NCBI RefSeq assembly: GCF_009741375.1 | Contig: NZ_WOWP01000011.1 | Coordinates: 62,001-126,000, forward strand | DNA from: Flavobacterium rakeshii | Lineage (GTDB): Bacteria; Bacteroidota; Bacteroidia; Flavobacteriales; Flavobacteriaceae | Length of the DNA stretch: 64,000 nt | Direction: 5' to 3' | Shown here: positions 35,835 to 43,798 of the stretch, piece after piece | How the letters are laid out: each line of letters starts with the position of its first letter | How positions within the stretch are numbered: position 1 is the stretch's first letter | The notes under the pieces: model-generated | Database searches by the model: none | What the model saw: the letters and a program-made list of their open reading frames with translations, nothing else | What the model was told of the DNA's origin: nothing | Program-made: the position numbers and the translations under genes

Positions 35835-37094
35835 TTATTTCTGCTGTAACGGAACAAATTTAATAAGCTCTATCTTCTTATTTGACGCCATTTCAATAAG
35901 AATTTCGAAATCATCAAACTTTACACGCTCTCCGGCTTTTGGAATCTCTTTAGTATTATAAACCACAAAACCTCCCAATGTAGAATATGAATCACTTTCG
36001 GGTATTTCCAACCCATACTCTTCATTAACATACTCTACATCAAGCCTTGCCGAAAAAAGATAAACTCCTTCACCCATATCTTTTTCCACCAACTCCTCTT
36101 CATCATCATGCTCATCCTCTATCTCTCCAAAAAGCTCTTCAATAATATCCTCGATGGTAACTATACCCGATGTACCTCCGTATTCATCTATCACCACTGC
36201 CAAACTTTTTCTTTTTTTGGTAAGTATATTTAAAAGCTCTTTTATATAAATAGTTCCCGGAACATATTCGGCAGCGATCATCATTTGCCCCACCGTTTTC
36301 GGTTTTTTAAAAAGCTCAAACGAATGTATGTAACCAATAATATTATCCAGTGATTCACGATATACTATCATTTTAGAATAACCGGTATCAACAAATAAAT
36401 CCTTAAGTTCCTGCACAGTATCATTTATCTCTACCGCCACAATTTCAGTTCGCGGCGTCATGATATCCCTGGCTTTCAGATCTGAAAACTCGAGTGCATT
36501 CTGAAATATCTGAATTTCAGAATCCACCTCCTCCTGCTCTTCCACTCCATTCATTTGTTCGGTAATATAATGCCCTAACTCTCCTCTGCTAAAGTACCCC
36601 TGCTGCTTGTCACCACTTGTACGAAATACTTTTATGAGGATAAAATCAGATACGTGAATAACAAATTTTGAAGCCCACGAAAACAAACAGTAAAAAGCAT
36701 AGGCAGGTAGCGCAAAAAACTTAATAAGCTTATTGGCATATACCTGAAAAAAAACTTTTGGAATAAACTCAGCCGTAAGAAGTATTATAAAAGCCGATAT
36801 AATAATTTGAAGTAATATAGCCGAAGCCATTGAAAACCGCATTGGAGCAAGCCATCCCATTACAACTCCCCCCATATAGTAACCGTAAATCACAAGACAT
36901 ATACTATTACCCACCAACATAGAGGTAATAAAACGCGCCGGTTTTTCGGTAAGCTTGGTAAGTATCCTGGAGAGAAACGAAGTTTGCTTTCTCTCTACAC
37001 CCAGGTAAATTTTATTTGACGACACATAGGCTATCTCCATTCCCGAAAAAAAAGCGGAAAGCAATAGGCATACTATGATAATTGTCGCTTCCAT
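35835..37094 (-). CDS. CNNM/HlyC-CorC-family membrane protein with CBS domains
   Basis: 419 residues: N-terminal DUF21/CNNM domain with four helices (about 1-180), a CBS pair (about 200-325) starting at ARDIMTPRTEIVAVE, with VVIDEYGGTSGIVTIEDIIEELFGE split over the second CBS, and a C-terminal CorC_HlyC domain (about 340-415). The family includes magnesium/cobalt efflux proteins and the gliding protein GldE. The old name hemolysin is probably misleading. An acidic run (EDEHDDEEELVEKD) precedes the CorC domain. It lies 13 bases behind the small membrane protein gene. Confidence 0.93.
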   Translation of the reverse strand: MEATIIIVCLLLSAFFSGMEIAYVSSNKIYLGVERKQTSFLSRILTKLTEKPARFITSMLVGNSICLVIYGYYMGGVVMGWLAPMRFSMASAILLQIIISAFIILLTAEFIPKVFFQVYANKLIKFFALPAYAFYCLFSWASKFVIHVSDFILIKVFRTSGDKQQGYFSRGELGHYITEQMNGVEEQEEVDSEIQIFQNALEFSDLKARDIMTPRTEIVAVEINDTVQELKDLFVDTGYSKMIVYRESLDNIIGYIHSFELFKKPKTVGQMMIAAEYVPGTIYIKELLNILTKKRKSLAVVIDEYGGTSGIVTIEDIIEELFGEIEDEHDDEEELVEKDMGEGVYLFSARLDVEYVNEEYGLEIPESDSYSTLGGFVVYNTKEIPKAGERVKFDDFEILIEMASNKKIELIKFVPLQQK

Positions 37095-37107
37095 AAGCGT
37101 TTACTGT

Positions 37108-37290
37108 TTATCTCCTGTTTTGAAACTTCTTAATTTGGTTCTTCCTGAAGAAAAACATAAAAACACAAACAGCAACAATCGCAAAAGACATATACGGCGA
37201 CTCACCTTCCTGTATCCTCATAACACCATCATACACAAAAAAAGCACCTACTACAAGATAAAGATATGCTGTAAATTTAAAAATCCCCAT
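37108..37290 (-). CDS. Small two-helix membrane protein
   Basis: 60 residues with two hydrophobic helices (about 5-24 and 34-49) separated by MRIQEGESPYMS, and a strongly basic tail FRKNQIKKFQNRR. It lies between lptC (9 bases) and the CNNM gene (13 bases) on the same strand. The tight spacing and clean codon pattern support a real gene. Not recognised; function unknown. Positive tail suggests that both ends face the cytoplasm. Confidence 0.7.
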   Translation of the reverse strand: MGIFKFTAYLYLVVGAFFVYDGVMRIQEGESPYMSFAIVAVCVFMFFFRKNQIKKFQNRR

Positions 37291-37299
37291 TTTTTATAA

Positions 37300-37854
37300 C
37301 TATTCAATATTATCTACATTTCCTTCTCCGGAGTTCTGTTGTGCATTAATAATGCTGAAATCCTTATTGAAGTCTATACCCGGACCTTCATAATAACGTC
37401 CGTCCTCATCTGTAAATTTAAAATTTTTCTCGGTATAAAACCATTCATTTTTCTGATCGTAGTAAAGTTGCTGCGTTTCCAGCCTTTTTCCGTCGTGCGA
37501 AGTAATTTTCACATTACCCTGCAAATCTATGAGTTGGGTTTTATTATAACTAATAGCGTAATCTGACTCTATGAAGGTTTTATTTCCGTTCTCGTCCAGC
37601 ATGGTTACATGAACCCCTTTAGGAAACTCATTAAACCCATAATCAAGATTAGAAAAATCAAGCATTAAAGGACTCTCAAGTATAGCCTTTAGCTCACCAG
37701 AGTCGGTATACTTTAAATTTATATCTTCAGACTGACCTGCAGGCAAAAAAGCTACAGCATTCATCATCTGAACATCTTTCAGGCTACTTTCGCAGGAAGC
37801 AAATACTACCGCTAAAAAACCTATACAAACAAAAGCTTTACTTTTTAAAAGCAT
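37300..37854 (-). CDS. lptC: LPS-export periplasmic lipoprotein LptC
   Basis: 184 residues with a lipoprotein signal (lipid Cys at 21 in FASC) and an LptC/OstA-like beta-jellyroll: LKAILESPLMLDFSN, KTFIESDYAISYNKTQLIDL, GNVKITSHDGKRLETQQLYY and FYTEKNFKFTDEDG. It carries LPS from the LptFG-B transporter to LptA across the periplasm. In E. coli LptC has a membrane helix; a lipid anchor is usual in Bacteroidota. It follows the TPR gene after 1 base. Confidence 0.9.
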   Translation of the reverse strand: MLLKSKAFVCIGFLAVVFASCESSLKDVQMMNAVAFLPAGQSEDINLKYTDSGELKAILESPLMLDFSNLDYGFNEFPKGVHVTMLDENGNKTFIESDYAISYNKTQLIDLQGNVKITSHDGKRLETQQLYYDQKNEWFYTEKNFKFTDEDGRYYEGPGIDFNKDFSIINAQQNSGEGNVDNIE

Positions 37855-37855
37855 C

Positions 37856-39247
37856 TTATTTCACTTTTGGAACAGTAACTGTTTCGTTAATCCAGCAACC
37901 ATAAACAATTTCGTCACCTTTTCGTTTACCGGCTTCTTTTACTTCATCTCGATTAGGCAGTCTTTTTTCATAATTCTCAATCATGGAAGCAACAGTACCT
38001 TTATACTTAACGTCTGCCTCCTCAGCTTTCTTCACAGTATCGATTGCAAGCCAAAGTAACGCCTTTCTTTCAAAATCGGTAATACTACACTCTTTAGTCA
38101 CCGAAGCGTACATCTCAGCAAGTAAAATATACGCACGGGCTTTTTTCGGATTAGCCCTAACTGTTTTCAAAATATATTCTTTAGTCCTTGCCTTATCTGA
38201 GTTTCTTAATATTCCGGCTACTTTGTAATATACTTCAGCTTTTTGATCGGCATCAGTTTCAAGTTGTGCCGATTTATCAAAATATTCGGCAGCACCGTCA
38301 ATATTGTTTTTTCTAAGTTCAATAGTACCCATATTAAAAGCCGATTGAGCAGAAGGCTTTAACTTATATAAAGCCGCCGCACCTTTTGCTAATACTCCCG
38401 ACTCATAACATCTGTTTAAAAACATTACATTAACGAGAGCCTCAAGCCAGTCACTATTTTCTTTATTCTTTTCAAAATTAGCCGTGTAATATTCTTCAAG
38501 TCCTTTGCAGCTAAAATGTTTTGACGACTGTCTGTCTACATTTTCACCCACAGCAGTAAGTACATCAATATTTTTATTTGCTTTGGCTAAAAAATCTTTT
38601 TCTTCCTGAGTAAGCGGTTCGGTTTTTTCCTTAACCTTTAACTGATTTTGCCTGTCGGCAATTCTGTTTTTAGCATACATTACCTGAGTGGAAATAGCTC
38701 CAAACTTTTCAGTAAAATCAGCAAGTGTAATCTCCTGGCCTGCCTCAAAACGCTTTAAGTAGACATTATAGTAAGCCTCTATAGCCCTGTAATCAGTATA
38801 ATCATGCGGTTGTAATACAAAAGCAGCATCAAGCATTTTGAAAACTTCTTTCTCATCTGCCAACCTGTAATCATTTTGTATTAAAGCCTTATTAATATTA
38901 TTACTGTTTTTAGCTTTCGGGAAGTTTTTATTATGCATCTGGTACACACCAAAAATACTATCAGCAAACTGCTGTTTCAGTTCTTTAGTCTGAGCCGATT
39001 CTATTTTATACACCAAAGCAGTTTCTGCCAGGATATATAATTTTTCATCAACATTAGGACACTTTTTCACTAGCCCTCCAAACTGTTGCAATGCATCATC
39101 ATATTTTTCAGACTTTACAGTTTGCTCAAAAGCAGCAATTTGCTCTTCACACTTTGAAGTTTGCTGCGCAACAGCTGTAAAAACCGAAGCGATAAATAAA
39201 AAAGCCGTTAGATTTTTCTTTATCATAAATGACACATTTTTAAGCAT
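37856..39247 (-). CDS. Secreted TPR-repeat protein of the envelope cluster
   Basis: 463 residues from the ATG whose first base overlaps the upstream stop (TAATG). A second in-frame ATG 7 codons later (39226) gives a shorter, more typical signal peptide ending AVAQQ. TPR-like helical repeats cover most of the rest, clearest around 300-430 (SAFNMGTIELRKNNIDGAAE, KAEVYYKVAGILRNSDKART, ARAYILLAEMYASVTKEC). Probable periplasmic scaffold. Such a TPR gene between the OMP and lptC is common in Flavobacteriaceae in my memory of the family. Partner unknown. Confidence 0.82.
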   Translation of the reverse strand: MLKNVSFMIKKNLTAFLFIASVFTAVAQQTSKCEEQIAAFEQTVKSEKYDDALQQFGGLVKKCPNVDEKLYILAETALVYKIESAQTKELKQQFADSIFGVYQMHNKNFPKAKNSNNINKALIQNDYRLADEKEVFKMLDAAFVLQPHDYTDYRAIEAYYNVYLKRFEAGQEITLADFTEKFGAISTQVMYAKNRIADRQNQLKVKEKTEPLTQEEKDFLAKANKNIDVLTAVGENVDRQSSKHFSCKGLEEYYTANFEKNKENSDWLEALVNVMFLNRCYESGVLAKGAAALYKLKPSAQSAFNMGTIELRKNNIDGAAEYFDKSAQLETDADQKAEVYYKVAGILRNSDKARTKEYILKTVRANPKKARAYILLAEMYASVTKECSITDFERKALLWLAIDTVKKAEEADVKYKGTVASMIENYEKRLPNRDEVKEAGKRKGDEIVYGCWINETVTVPKVK

Positions 39248-40512
39248 TAGTTAAATTTACGCTTAACAAACCATTTTTCGTTAAACGACAAACCTATATG
39301 CAGATTAAAATAATTTTCCTGTATTAACCCGGCACTAGTAGTACCACGTTTTCCATACTCAAAGCCTATGTTTAGATTAGATCCTCCAATAGTACTTCCA
39401 AGAGGCAAGCCTAAACCAAAACTCACGCCAAGATCGGTTATATCTTCACCATTTAGAACAAGGCCTGTATTTTCATACCTCATACCTGCTCTGTAAGTAA
39501 TTCTGCTCAAATAGCTGGTATACGAATCATACCTTGGAATAAAATATCCTCCTAACGATAATCTGTATGAACTTTTAAACGAAGCATCAGACACGTTATC
39601 AAACCTATTACCAAACTCATTACTTTCCTGCCCCGTGTATTGCGCCCCTACAAACCATTTTCTCTCTACACCATATCCCGTACCAATACTATATGAAGAA
39701 GGCAACTTTACTTTCTCGTCAAAACTAGACTCATCAAGAGCATCAATAATTATTTCTGCGCCATTGCTTGAATATGAAACCGTTGCCATATTACGTGTTA
39801 CCGAACTATTTAAATTAGCTGAAGGCGTATAAGTTGCAGCCGCATACCATGTAGCGCCACTCTCAAAACGTGTTTGATATGTAGCCCCTAAATTAAAAGA
39901 TGCACCTCCATAATGAGAATCATTACTCTCTCTTGTAGGATATTGTACATCTGCCACACCTATAATCGATTTTGTTTCAATATTACCAAAGTTATATTGA
40001 ATTTCTGCTCCCACACTAAGTTTTGGAGTAACAGCATAAGATGCTGCAGCATAAACACGATTCAATCCGCCTTTACCGTTAAATCTCCTGTACCTCTCTA
40101 AACCATCCTCATCTACAGAGGAATTATCCAGCTTATAACCTACCGATGTAATTGGCATCAAACCAAAGCCAACACCAAATTTATTATTAACGGGAATCCC
40201 CATTGCAAGATAATTAAATGTAGTTCTGTTAGCTTTCTCTTCTGCTACATCAGTTTTTAAAGTAGTAGCCGAAGTATTAGCTCCCAAGGTAAAAGTGGTA
40301 AATTTTAAAGCTGCATAGCCCGAAGGATTTTGAAGGTTAACATGAATACTATCTCTTAGTATCCCTATACCTCCCATACTTATATTCTCTACAGTACCTT
40401 TAAATTTTCTGTCACCCAGACCGTAGTATGAATATGGTGACGAATTACTCTCTTGTGAAAATATTACCCCCGAAGAAAGAAGGAATATACCTGCGATTAT
40501 CTTTTTAATCAT
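39247..40512 (-). CDS. Outer-membrane beta-barrel protein, FadL/OmpP1-like
   Basis: 421 residues with a signal peptide (about 1-19, ending in FSQ) and a barrel. The N-terminal SSPYSYYGLGDRKF and the ISMGGIGIL ... NLQNPSGYA region are like the start of OmpP1/FadL proteins, which plug and transport hydrophobic compounds. Alternating strands continue to the C-terminal KWFVKRKFN. The substrate is not readable. Its start overlaps the end of coaX by 8 bases; its stop overlaps the TPR start by one base. Confidence 0.85.
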   Translation of the reverse strand: MIKKIIAGIFLLSSGVIFSQESNSSPYSYYGLGDRKFKGTVENISMGGIGILRDSIHVNLQNPSGYAALKFTTFTLGANTSATTLKTDVAEEKANRTTFNYLAMGIPVNNKFGVGFGLMPITSVGYKLDNSSVDEDGLERYRRFNGKGGLNRVYAAASYAVTPKLSVGAEIQYNFGNIETKSIIGVADVQYPTRESNDSHYGGASFNLGATYQTRFESGATWYAAATYTPSANLNSSVTRNMATVSYSSNGAEIIIDALDESSFDEKVKLPSSYSIGTGYGVERKWFVGAQYTGQESNEFGNRFDNVSDASFKSSYRLSLGGYFIPRYDSYTSYLSRITYRAGMRYENTGLVLNGEDITDLGVSFGLGLPLGSTIGGSNLNIGFEYGKRGTTSAGLIQENYFNLHIGLSFNEKWFVKRKFN

Positions 40513-41239
40513 TGTTGGTTTTATATATATACAAATTGTTCAAACTTTCCAGTAGAAAATTTGAATTGGCAAATATGGTGTTTTTTAATCTTTTAGCCAA
40601 AAATTCAGCATCTCCTCCTGTTAATATAACCGTTAAATCTTCATAGTCCCTACTGTAGTCTTTTATAAACCCCTCAATTTCATGCAAAAAACCATTCACA
40701 GCTCCCGAATGCATTGAGCCAGCAGTAGAGTTTCCAATATAGTTTATCGGCTCTTCAGGATATAACAACGGAAGTTTAGCGGTAAAATTATGCATCGCAT
40801 CATAACGCATTTGCAATCCCGGCGCGATAGCACCACCCAAATAGTGATTATTCCTGTCTATAAAATCGTAGGTTATACAGGTTCCGGCATCGAGCACCAG
40901 TCTGTTTTTATCAGGATATTGCAGTACAGCACCTGCTGCCAGCACCATCCTGTCGATACCTAAAGTAGCCGGAGTGGCATATTTATTTATAAACGGAAAC
41001 AAAAAAATAGGGTTCACTACCTCAACGCGGGTATATTTTTGAAGTAGGCTTATTACTTCTTTTTCCTTTTCTCCTACCGAAGAGAGGATGGAAACCTCAA
41101 TTTTTTCATATTGATGAAAAATTTTTTTAATTTTTTTTTCGGACTCGTTTTTCTCAAAAATAAATTTCTCTCTTAAGGCATTTACCTCAAACACAGCGGC
41201 TTTAATTTTTGTATTTCCTATATCTACGGCTAAAAGCAT
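40505..41239 (-). CDS. coaX: Type III pantothenate kinase
   Basis: 244 residues starting at MLLAVDIGNTKIKAAV. An ATG 10 codons further upstream (41269) lies before the -7 promoter box and is not used. It phosphorylates pantothenate in the first step of CoA synthesis. Seen motifs: DIGNTKIK (phosphate loop), GIDRMVLAAGA, LDAGTCITYDFID and GGAIAPGLQMRYDAM, all of the CoaX/Baf family. Type III enzymes need potassium and are not feedback-inhibited by CoA. First gene of the run leading to the outer-membrane barrel, TPR, lptC and the isomerase. A long A-rich stretch codes for a Lys-rich segment near residue 35. Confidence 0.94.
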   Translation of the reverse strand: MLLAVDIGNTKIKAAVFEVNALREKFIFEKNESEKKIKKIFHQYEKIEVSILSSVGEKEKEVISLLQKYTRVEVVNPIFLFPFINKYATPATLGIDRMVLAAGAVLQYPDKNRLVLDAGTCITYDFIDRNNHYLGGAIAPGLQMRYDAMHNFTAKLPLLYPEEPINYIGNSTAGSMHSGAVNGFLHEIEGFIKDYSRDYEDLTVILTGGDAEFLAKRLKNTIFANSNFLLESLNNLYIYKTNND

Positions 41240-41258
41240 TTTCCTTTTGTTAGTGCAG

Positions 41259-41266
41259 CAAAGATA
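41259..41266 (-). promoter_or_regulatory. Bacteroidota -7 element for coaX
   Basis: Read on the minus strand, TATCTTTG (complement of CAAAGATA) lies 20 bases before the coaX ATG. It places the start at 41239. The -33 box is not clear. Confidence 0.65.
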
Positions 41267-41291
41267 CAAATTGATTTTTTTTGATTTTTGT

Positions 41292-41322
41292 TTTGGATAA
41301 TATAAAAATGGTTCTATATTTG
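41292..41322 (+). promoter_or_regulatory. tRNA-Phe promoter, TTTG-N19-TATATTTG
   Basis: TTTG at 41292-41295 and TATATTTG at 41315-41322 are exactly 19 bases apart, the full consensus for Bacteroidota housekeeping promoters. The tRNA 5' end is 17 bases downstream. Confidence 0.9.
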
Positions 41323-41338
41323 CACCCGCAATGACAAC

Positions 41339-41411
41339 GGTACCTTAGCTCAGTTGGTAGAGCAATGGACTGAAAATCCATGTGTCCCTGGTTCGATTCC
41401 TGGAGGTACCA
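41339..41411 (+). tRNA. tRNA-Phe (GAA)
   Basis: 73 bases with a 7-pair acceptor stem GGTACCT / AGGTACC, D arm GCTC / GAGC, anticodon stem ATGGA / TCCAT around CTGAAAA with anticodon GAA, and T loop TTCGATT. The 3' CCA is not encoded. The T stem, CCTGG with CCTGG, would have a central U-U mismatch. A consensus promoter and a long hairpin terminator flank it, so it is an independent transcript. Confidence 0.96.
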
Positions 41412-41417
41412 CAAACA

Positions 41418-41456
41418 AAAAGCCGATTTACAAAATGTAAATCGGCTTTTGTTTTT
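41418..41456 (+). terminator. Terminator after tRNA-Phe
   Basis: A 15-base perfect stem (AAAAGCCGATTTACA with its complement), 3-base A loop and a T-rich tail. It begins 7 bases after the tRNA. Confidence 0.93.
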
Positions 41457-41477
41457 TATGTAAAAACCTATACTGGT

Positions 41478-41711
41478 TTATTTGTATTTTTTATTAAAAG
41501 CATCACTACGCTTTTCATTTTTCACTTCAGGCTGCTTTTGTACCGGTGGTGTAGAGGTTAACTGCCCGTTCTTATCAACATAAACAAACATATCTTCCAG
41601 GCTTTTACCTTTATTGTTGTTTGTTTTCCTGTCCTCTCTTTTTAACTCTTTGTCTTTTTTCTTTTTAATTTTCTTTTTGATATTCTCTTTTTTTGTAAAT
41701 GAGTCTGGCAT
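41478..41711 (-). CDS. Small very basic protein, conserved type in Flavobacteria
   Basis: 77 residues. The first 30 are extremely Lys-rich (KKENIKKKIKKKKDKELKRE), then DRKTNNNKGKSLEDMFVYVD and a KNGQLTSTPP motif. I recall similar proteins with NKGKSLEDM and STPP segments next to cold-shock or RNA-binding genes in Bacteroidota. Here it is next to an RRM gene on the same strand. It probably binds nucleic acid or ribosomes by charge, which is inference. It is a true short ORF with good codon usage. Confidence 0.75.
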   Translation of the reverse strand: MPDSFTKKENIKKKIKKKKDKELKREDRKTNNNKGKSLEDMFVYVDKNGQLTSTPPVQKQPEVKNEKRSDAFNKKYK

Positions 41712-41796
41712 AAATGTTATTTAGTTTTTAATTTATATTTACTTGTTTTTATTTGGCTATAAAAGCCAATGTAATATTCTAAGCACGCCTTAAAAC

Positions 41797-41843
41797 AAAA
41801 AACTAAGGATAATACATAAAATGTGCTACCCTTAGTTTTTTTT
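41797..41843 (-). terminator. Hairpin terminator after the RRM gene
   Basis: Stem AACTAAGG (41801-41808) with CCTTAGTT (41830-41837), flanked by A and T tracts on both sides. It lies 14 bases after the end of the RRM gene on the minus strand and would also work on the plus strand. Confidence 0.75.
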
Positions 41844-41856
41844 AGTCAGGTTAGCT

Positions 41857-42147
41857 CTAGTAACTTCTTTTATTGAACTTAAAGTTCCCTCCCCCCGAAT
41901 GGGTAGGCTTTTTACGGGCTTCGTTCACAACAATAGTACTGGATTCAAAAACGATTGCATTAAGCTCGTTAATAGCTTTCTCTCCTTCTTTTTTACTACT
42001 CATTTCAACAAAACCAAATCCTTTGGATAAACCGGTAAGACTGTCTGTTATAATTTTCGCTGTTTCGACCTCGCCATAAGTTGCGAATAGGTCACGTAAT
42101 TTGGTTTCTGAAGTCTCCTGACTCAGATTCCCTACATAAATGTTCAT
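41857..42147 (-). CDS. RRM-type RNA-binding protein
   Basis: 96 residues, a single RNA-recognition motif. RNP2 is IYVGNL at 3-8 and RNP1 is KGFGFVEM at 42-49, with the aromatic residues used in RNA stacking. A basic tail NEARKKPTHSGGGNFKFNKR follows, and ends in SY. Such short glycine-tailed RRM proteins in Bacteroidota and cyanobacteria are often cold-induced. Regulation here is unknown. It has a long upstream stretch (304 bases) with no visible promoter of the TAnnTTTG type. Confidence 0.93.
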   Translation of the reverse strand: MNIYVGNLSQETSETKLRDLFATYGEVETAKIITDSLTGLSKGFGFVEMSSKKEGEKAINELNAIVFESSTIVVNEARKKPTHSGGGNFKFNKRSY

Positions 42148-42451
42148 GATAAAATTTGTTTAGATTAGAAAAGTGGCAACTGAAACGCCGGGCTGAAGAG
42201 AAAGTGTGAACAAATTGCAGATCAGAAAAAGCTCAGGCAGAAAACCAATATGGGTAAAGGTAAGCATAATAATTTCATTTACACCATTTTATTGTAAAAA
42301 CCACACAAAACAGCACTATTATGCCACTACATAAGAGCTAAGAAAAAACATAATAATAAACACTTCATTTTTTTAAAATTAAAACCAAAGAAAAAGCCTA
42401 CAACATTTTTAAACCGATTGCGTTATTCACTACACAACCAAATCAACAGTA
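42148..42451. other. Intergenic stretch between divergent RRM and DoxX genes
   Basis: 304 bases of AT-rich sequence between two divergent starts. I see no ORF of note, no hairpin with a T tract, and no TAnnTTTG box on either strand. It presumably holds the promoters and 5' leaders of both genes. A long leader for the RRM gene would fit a cold-responsive mRNA, but no structure was proven. Confidence 0.5.
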
Positions 42452-43708
42452 ATGAATAATTCAAACACCTTATCTCCAACGCCATGGAATGGCTTCGCTA
42501 AATTTCTTTTCAGGTTTTTCTTTGCTTATTGCGCCTTTTCAATACTACCCATAATAGGAAACACCCTGTTTAACATCACTAACGAATTAATTAGTCCGCT
42601 ACTGGATATTGAGATTGTTAGACACATCAGCGGTAGTGGAGACACCCTGTATGATTATTCCAAACTAGCCTTCACACTTATCCTTGCATTAATAGTAGCA
42701 TTGATTTGGACACTTGTTGACCGTAAAAGCAAAGAATATAAACTTATACTTTACTGGCAGGAAACCTACATCCGTTATTACTTAGGCGCCTTTATGCTGG
42801 TGTACGGATTCTCTAAAGTTATCAAAACCCAGTTTGGATATCCTTCACTTAGCGCCCTGCTCTCACCTTTAGGCAATAAATCACCTATGGGGCTGGCATG
42901 GACATTTATGGGATATTCTGACACCTACACTATATTTTCAGGTTTATGTGAAGTAGCAGGCGGCTTACTTTTAATGTATCGTAAAACACGAACACTGGGA
43001 GCCGTTGTATGTTTTGGCGTAATGCTAAACGTGTTTCTAATGAACATGTCTTATGATATACCGGTAAAACTATTCTCTTTTGAATTGCTACTCCTTTCCG
43101 CTTTCCTTATAGGGCTCGATTATAAAAGACTTGTAAATGTATTTATCCTGAATAAACCCGTAAGTGCACAACTTAACCGAAACCCATTTAAACCAAAATG
43201 GGCAAATCTTACTACACAGGTATTAAAAGGGATAGCTATTATAGCAGCCGTGTCGCTTATGATTTACAGAGGGATAGAATCGCAAGTACAATATGGAGAT
43301 ATCGCCCCTAAACCACCCATGTATGGAATTTATGAGGTAGAAAACTTTATCATAAACAACGACACCCTTCCACCTATGCTTACTGACACCATAAGATGGC
43401 GCTATGTTGTTTTAGACAAATGGGATTCAGGTAATATTTTTAAAATGCATACCAAAAGATACAACAGCAGGATATATTTCAGATCAAAAGCCGATACCAT
43501 TAACAAACATATTTCATTTTTAAGCTATAAAGACTCTACAGAAATAGGTAAGTTTAAATACTACAAAACCGACAGTATTCATTATGCTTTTGAGGGCATG
43601 TATAAAAACGATACCATAAAATTAAACACCCTGCGTACAGATGAAAACGATTTCCTGCTCATGAACAGGGGATTCCATTGGATAAACGAGTATCCGTATA
43701 ACAGATAA
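42452..43708 (+). CDS. DoxX-like membrane protein with a C-terminal soluble domain
   Basis: 418 residues. Several helices (about 14-35, 60-88, 108-125, 148-180, 190-210) form a DoxX-like core with YLGAFMLVYGFSKVIKTQFG and FSGLCEVAGGLLLMYRKTRT. After a last helix near 250 comes a soluble domain of about 150 residues rich in beta strands and Asp/Lys/Tyr (RWRYVVLDKWDSGNIFKMH). DoxX proteins are linked to quinone or thiol redox reactions; this longer version is of unknown function. The gene stands alone with its own terminator. Confidence 0.82.
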   Translation: MNNSNTLSPTPWNGFAKFLFRFFFAYCAFSILPIIGNTLFNITNELISPLLDIEIVRHISGSGDTLYDYSKLAFTLILALIVALIWTLVDRKSKEYKLILYWQETYIRYYLGAFMLVYGFSKVIKTQFGYPSLSALLSPLGNKSPMGLAWTFMGYSDTYTIFSGLCEVAGGLLLMYRKTRTLGAVVCFGVMLNVFLMNMSYDIPVKLFSFELLLLSAFLIGLDYKRLVNVFILNKPVSAQLNRNPFKPKWANLTTQVLKGIAIIAAVSLMIYRGIESQVQYGDIAPKPPMYGIYEVENFIINNDTLPPMLTDTIRWRYVVLDKWDSGNIFKMHTKRYNSRIYFRSKADTINKHISFLSYKDSTEIGKFKYYKTDSIHYAFEGMYKNDTIKLNTLRTDENDFLLMNRGFHWINEYPYNR

Positions 43709-43732
43709 ACAATCCGTATCACAGCAAAACAC

Positions 43733-43764
43733 AAAAGCCTCTGAAAACCAGAGGCTTTTTTTTT
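43733..43764 (+). terminator. Terminator after the DoxX-like gene
   Basis: An 11-base stem AAAAGCCTCTG / CAGAGGCTTTT with a 5-base loop and a run of T. It starts 24 bases after the stop. Confidence 0.92.
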
Positions 43765-43798
43765 GTAAATTAGTTATACCCAACTCAAAACCAACCCA

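Noticed and set aside
41110..41145. A/T homopolymer runs in coaX that could cause slippage or a frameshift
   Set aside because: The frame stays open and the kinase motifs lie in one frame on both sides.
42148..42451. Possible riboswitch or small RNA in the RRM/DoxX gap
   Set aside because: No convincing conserved structure or terminator could be found by eye.
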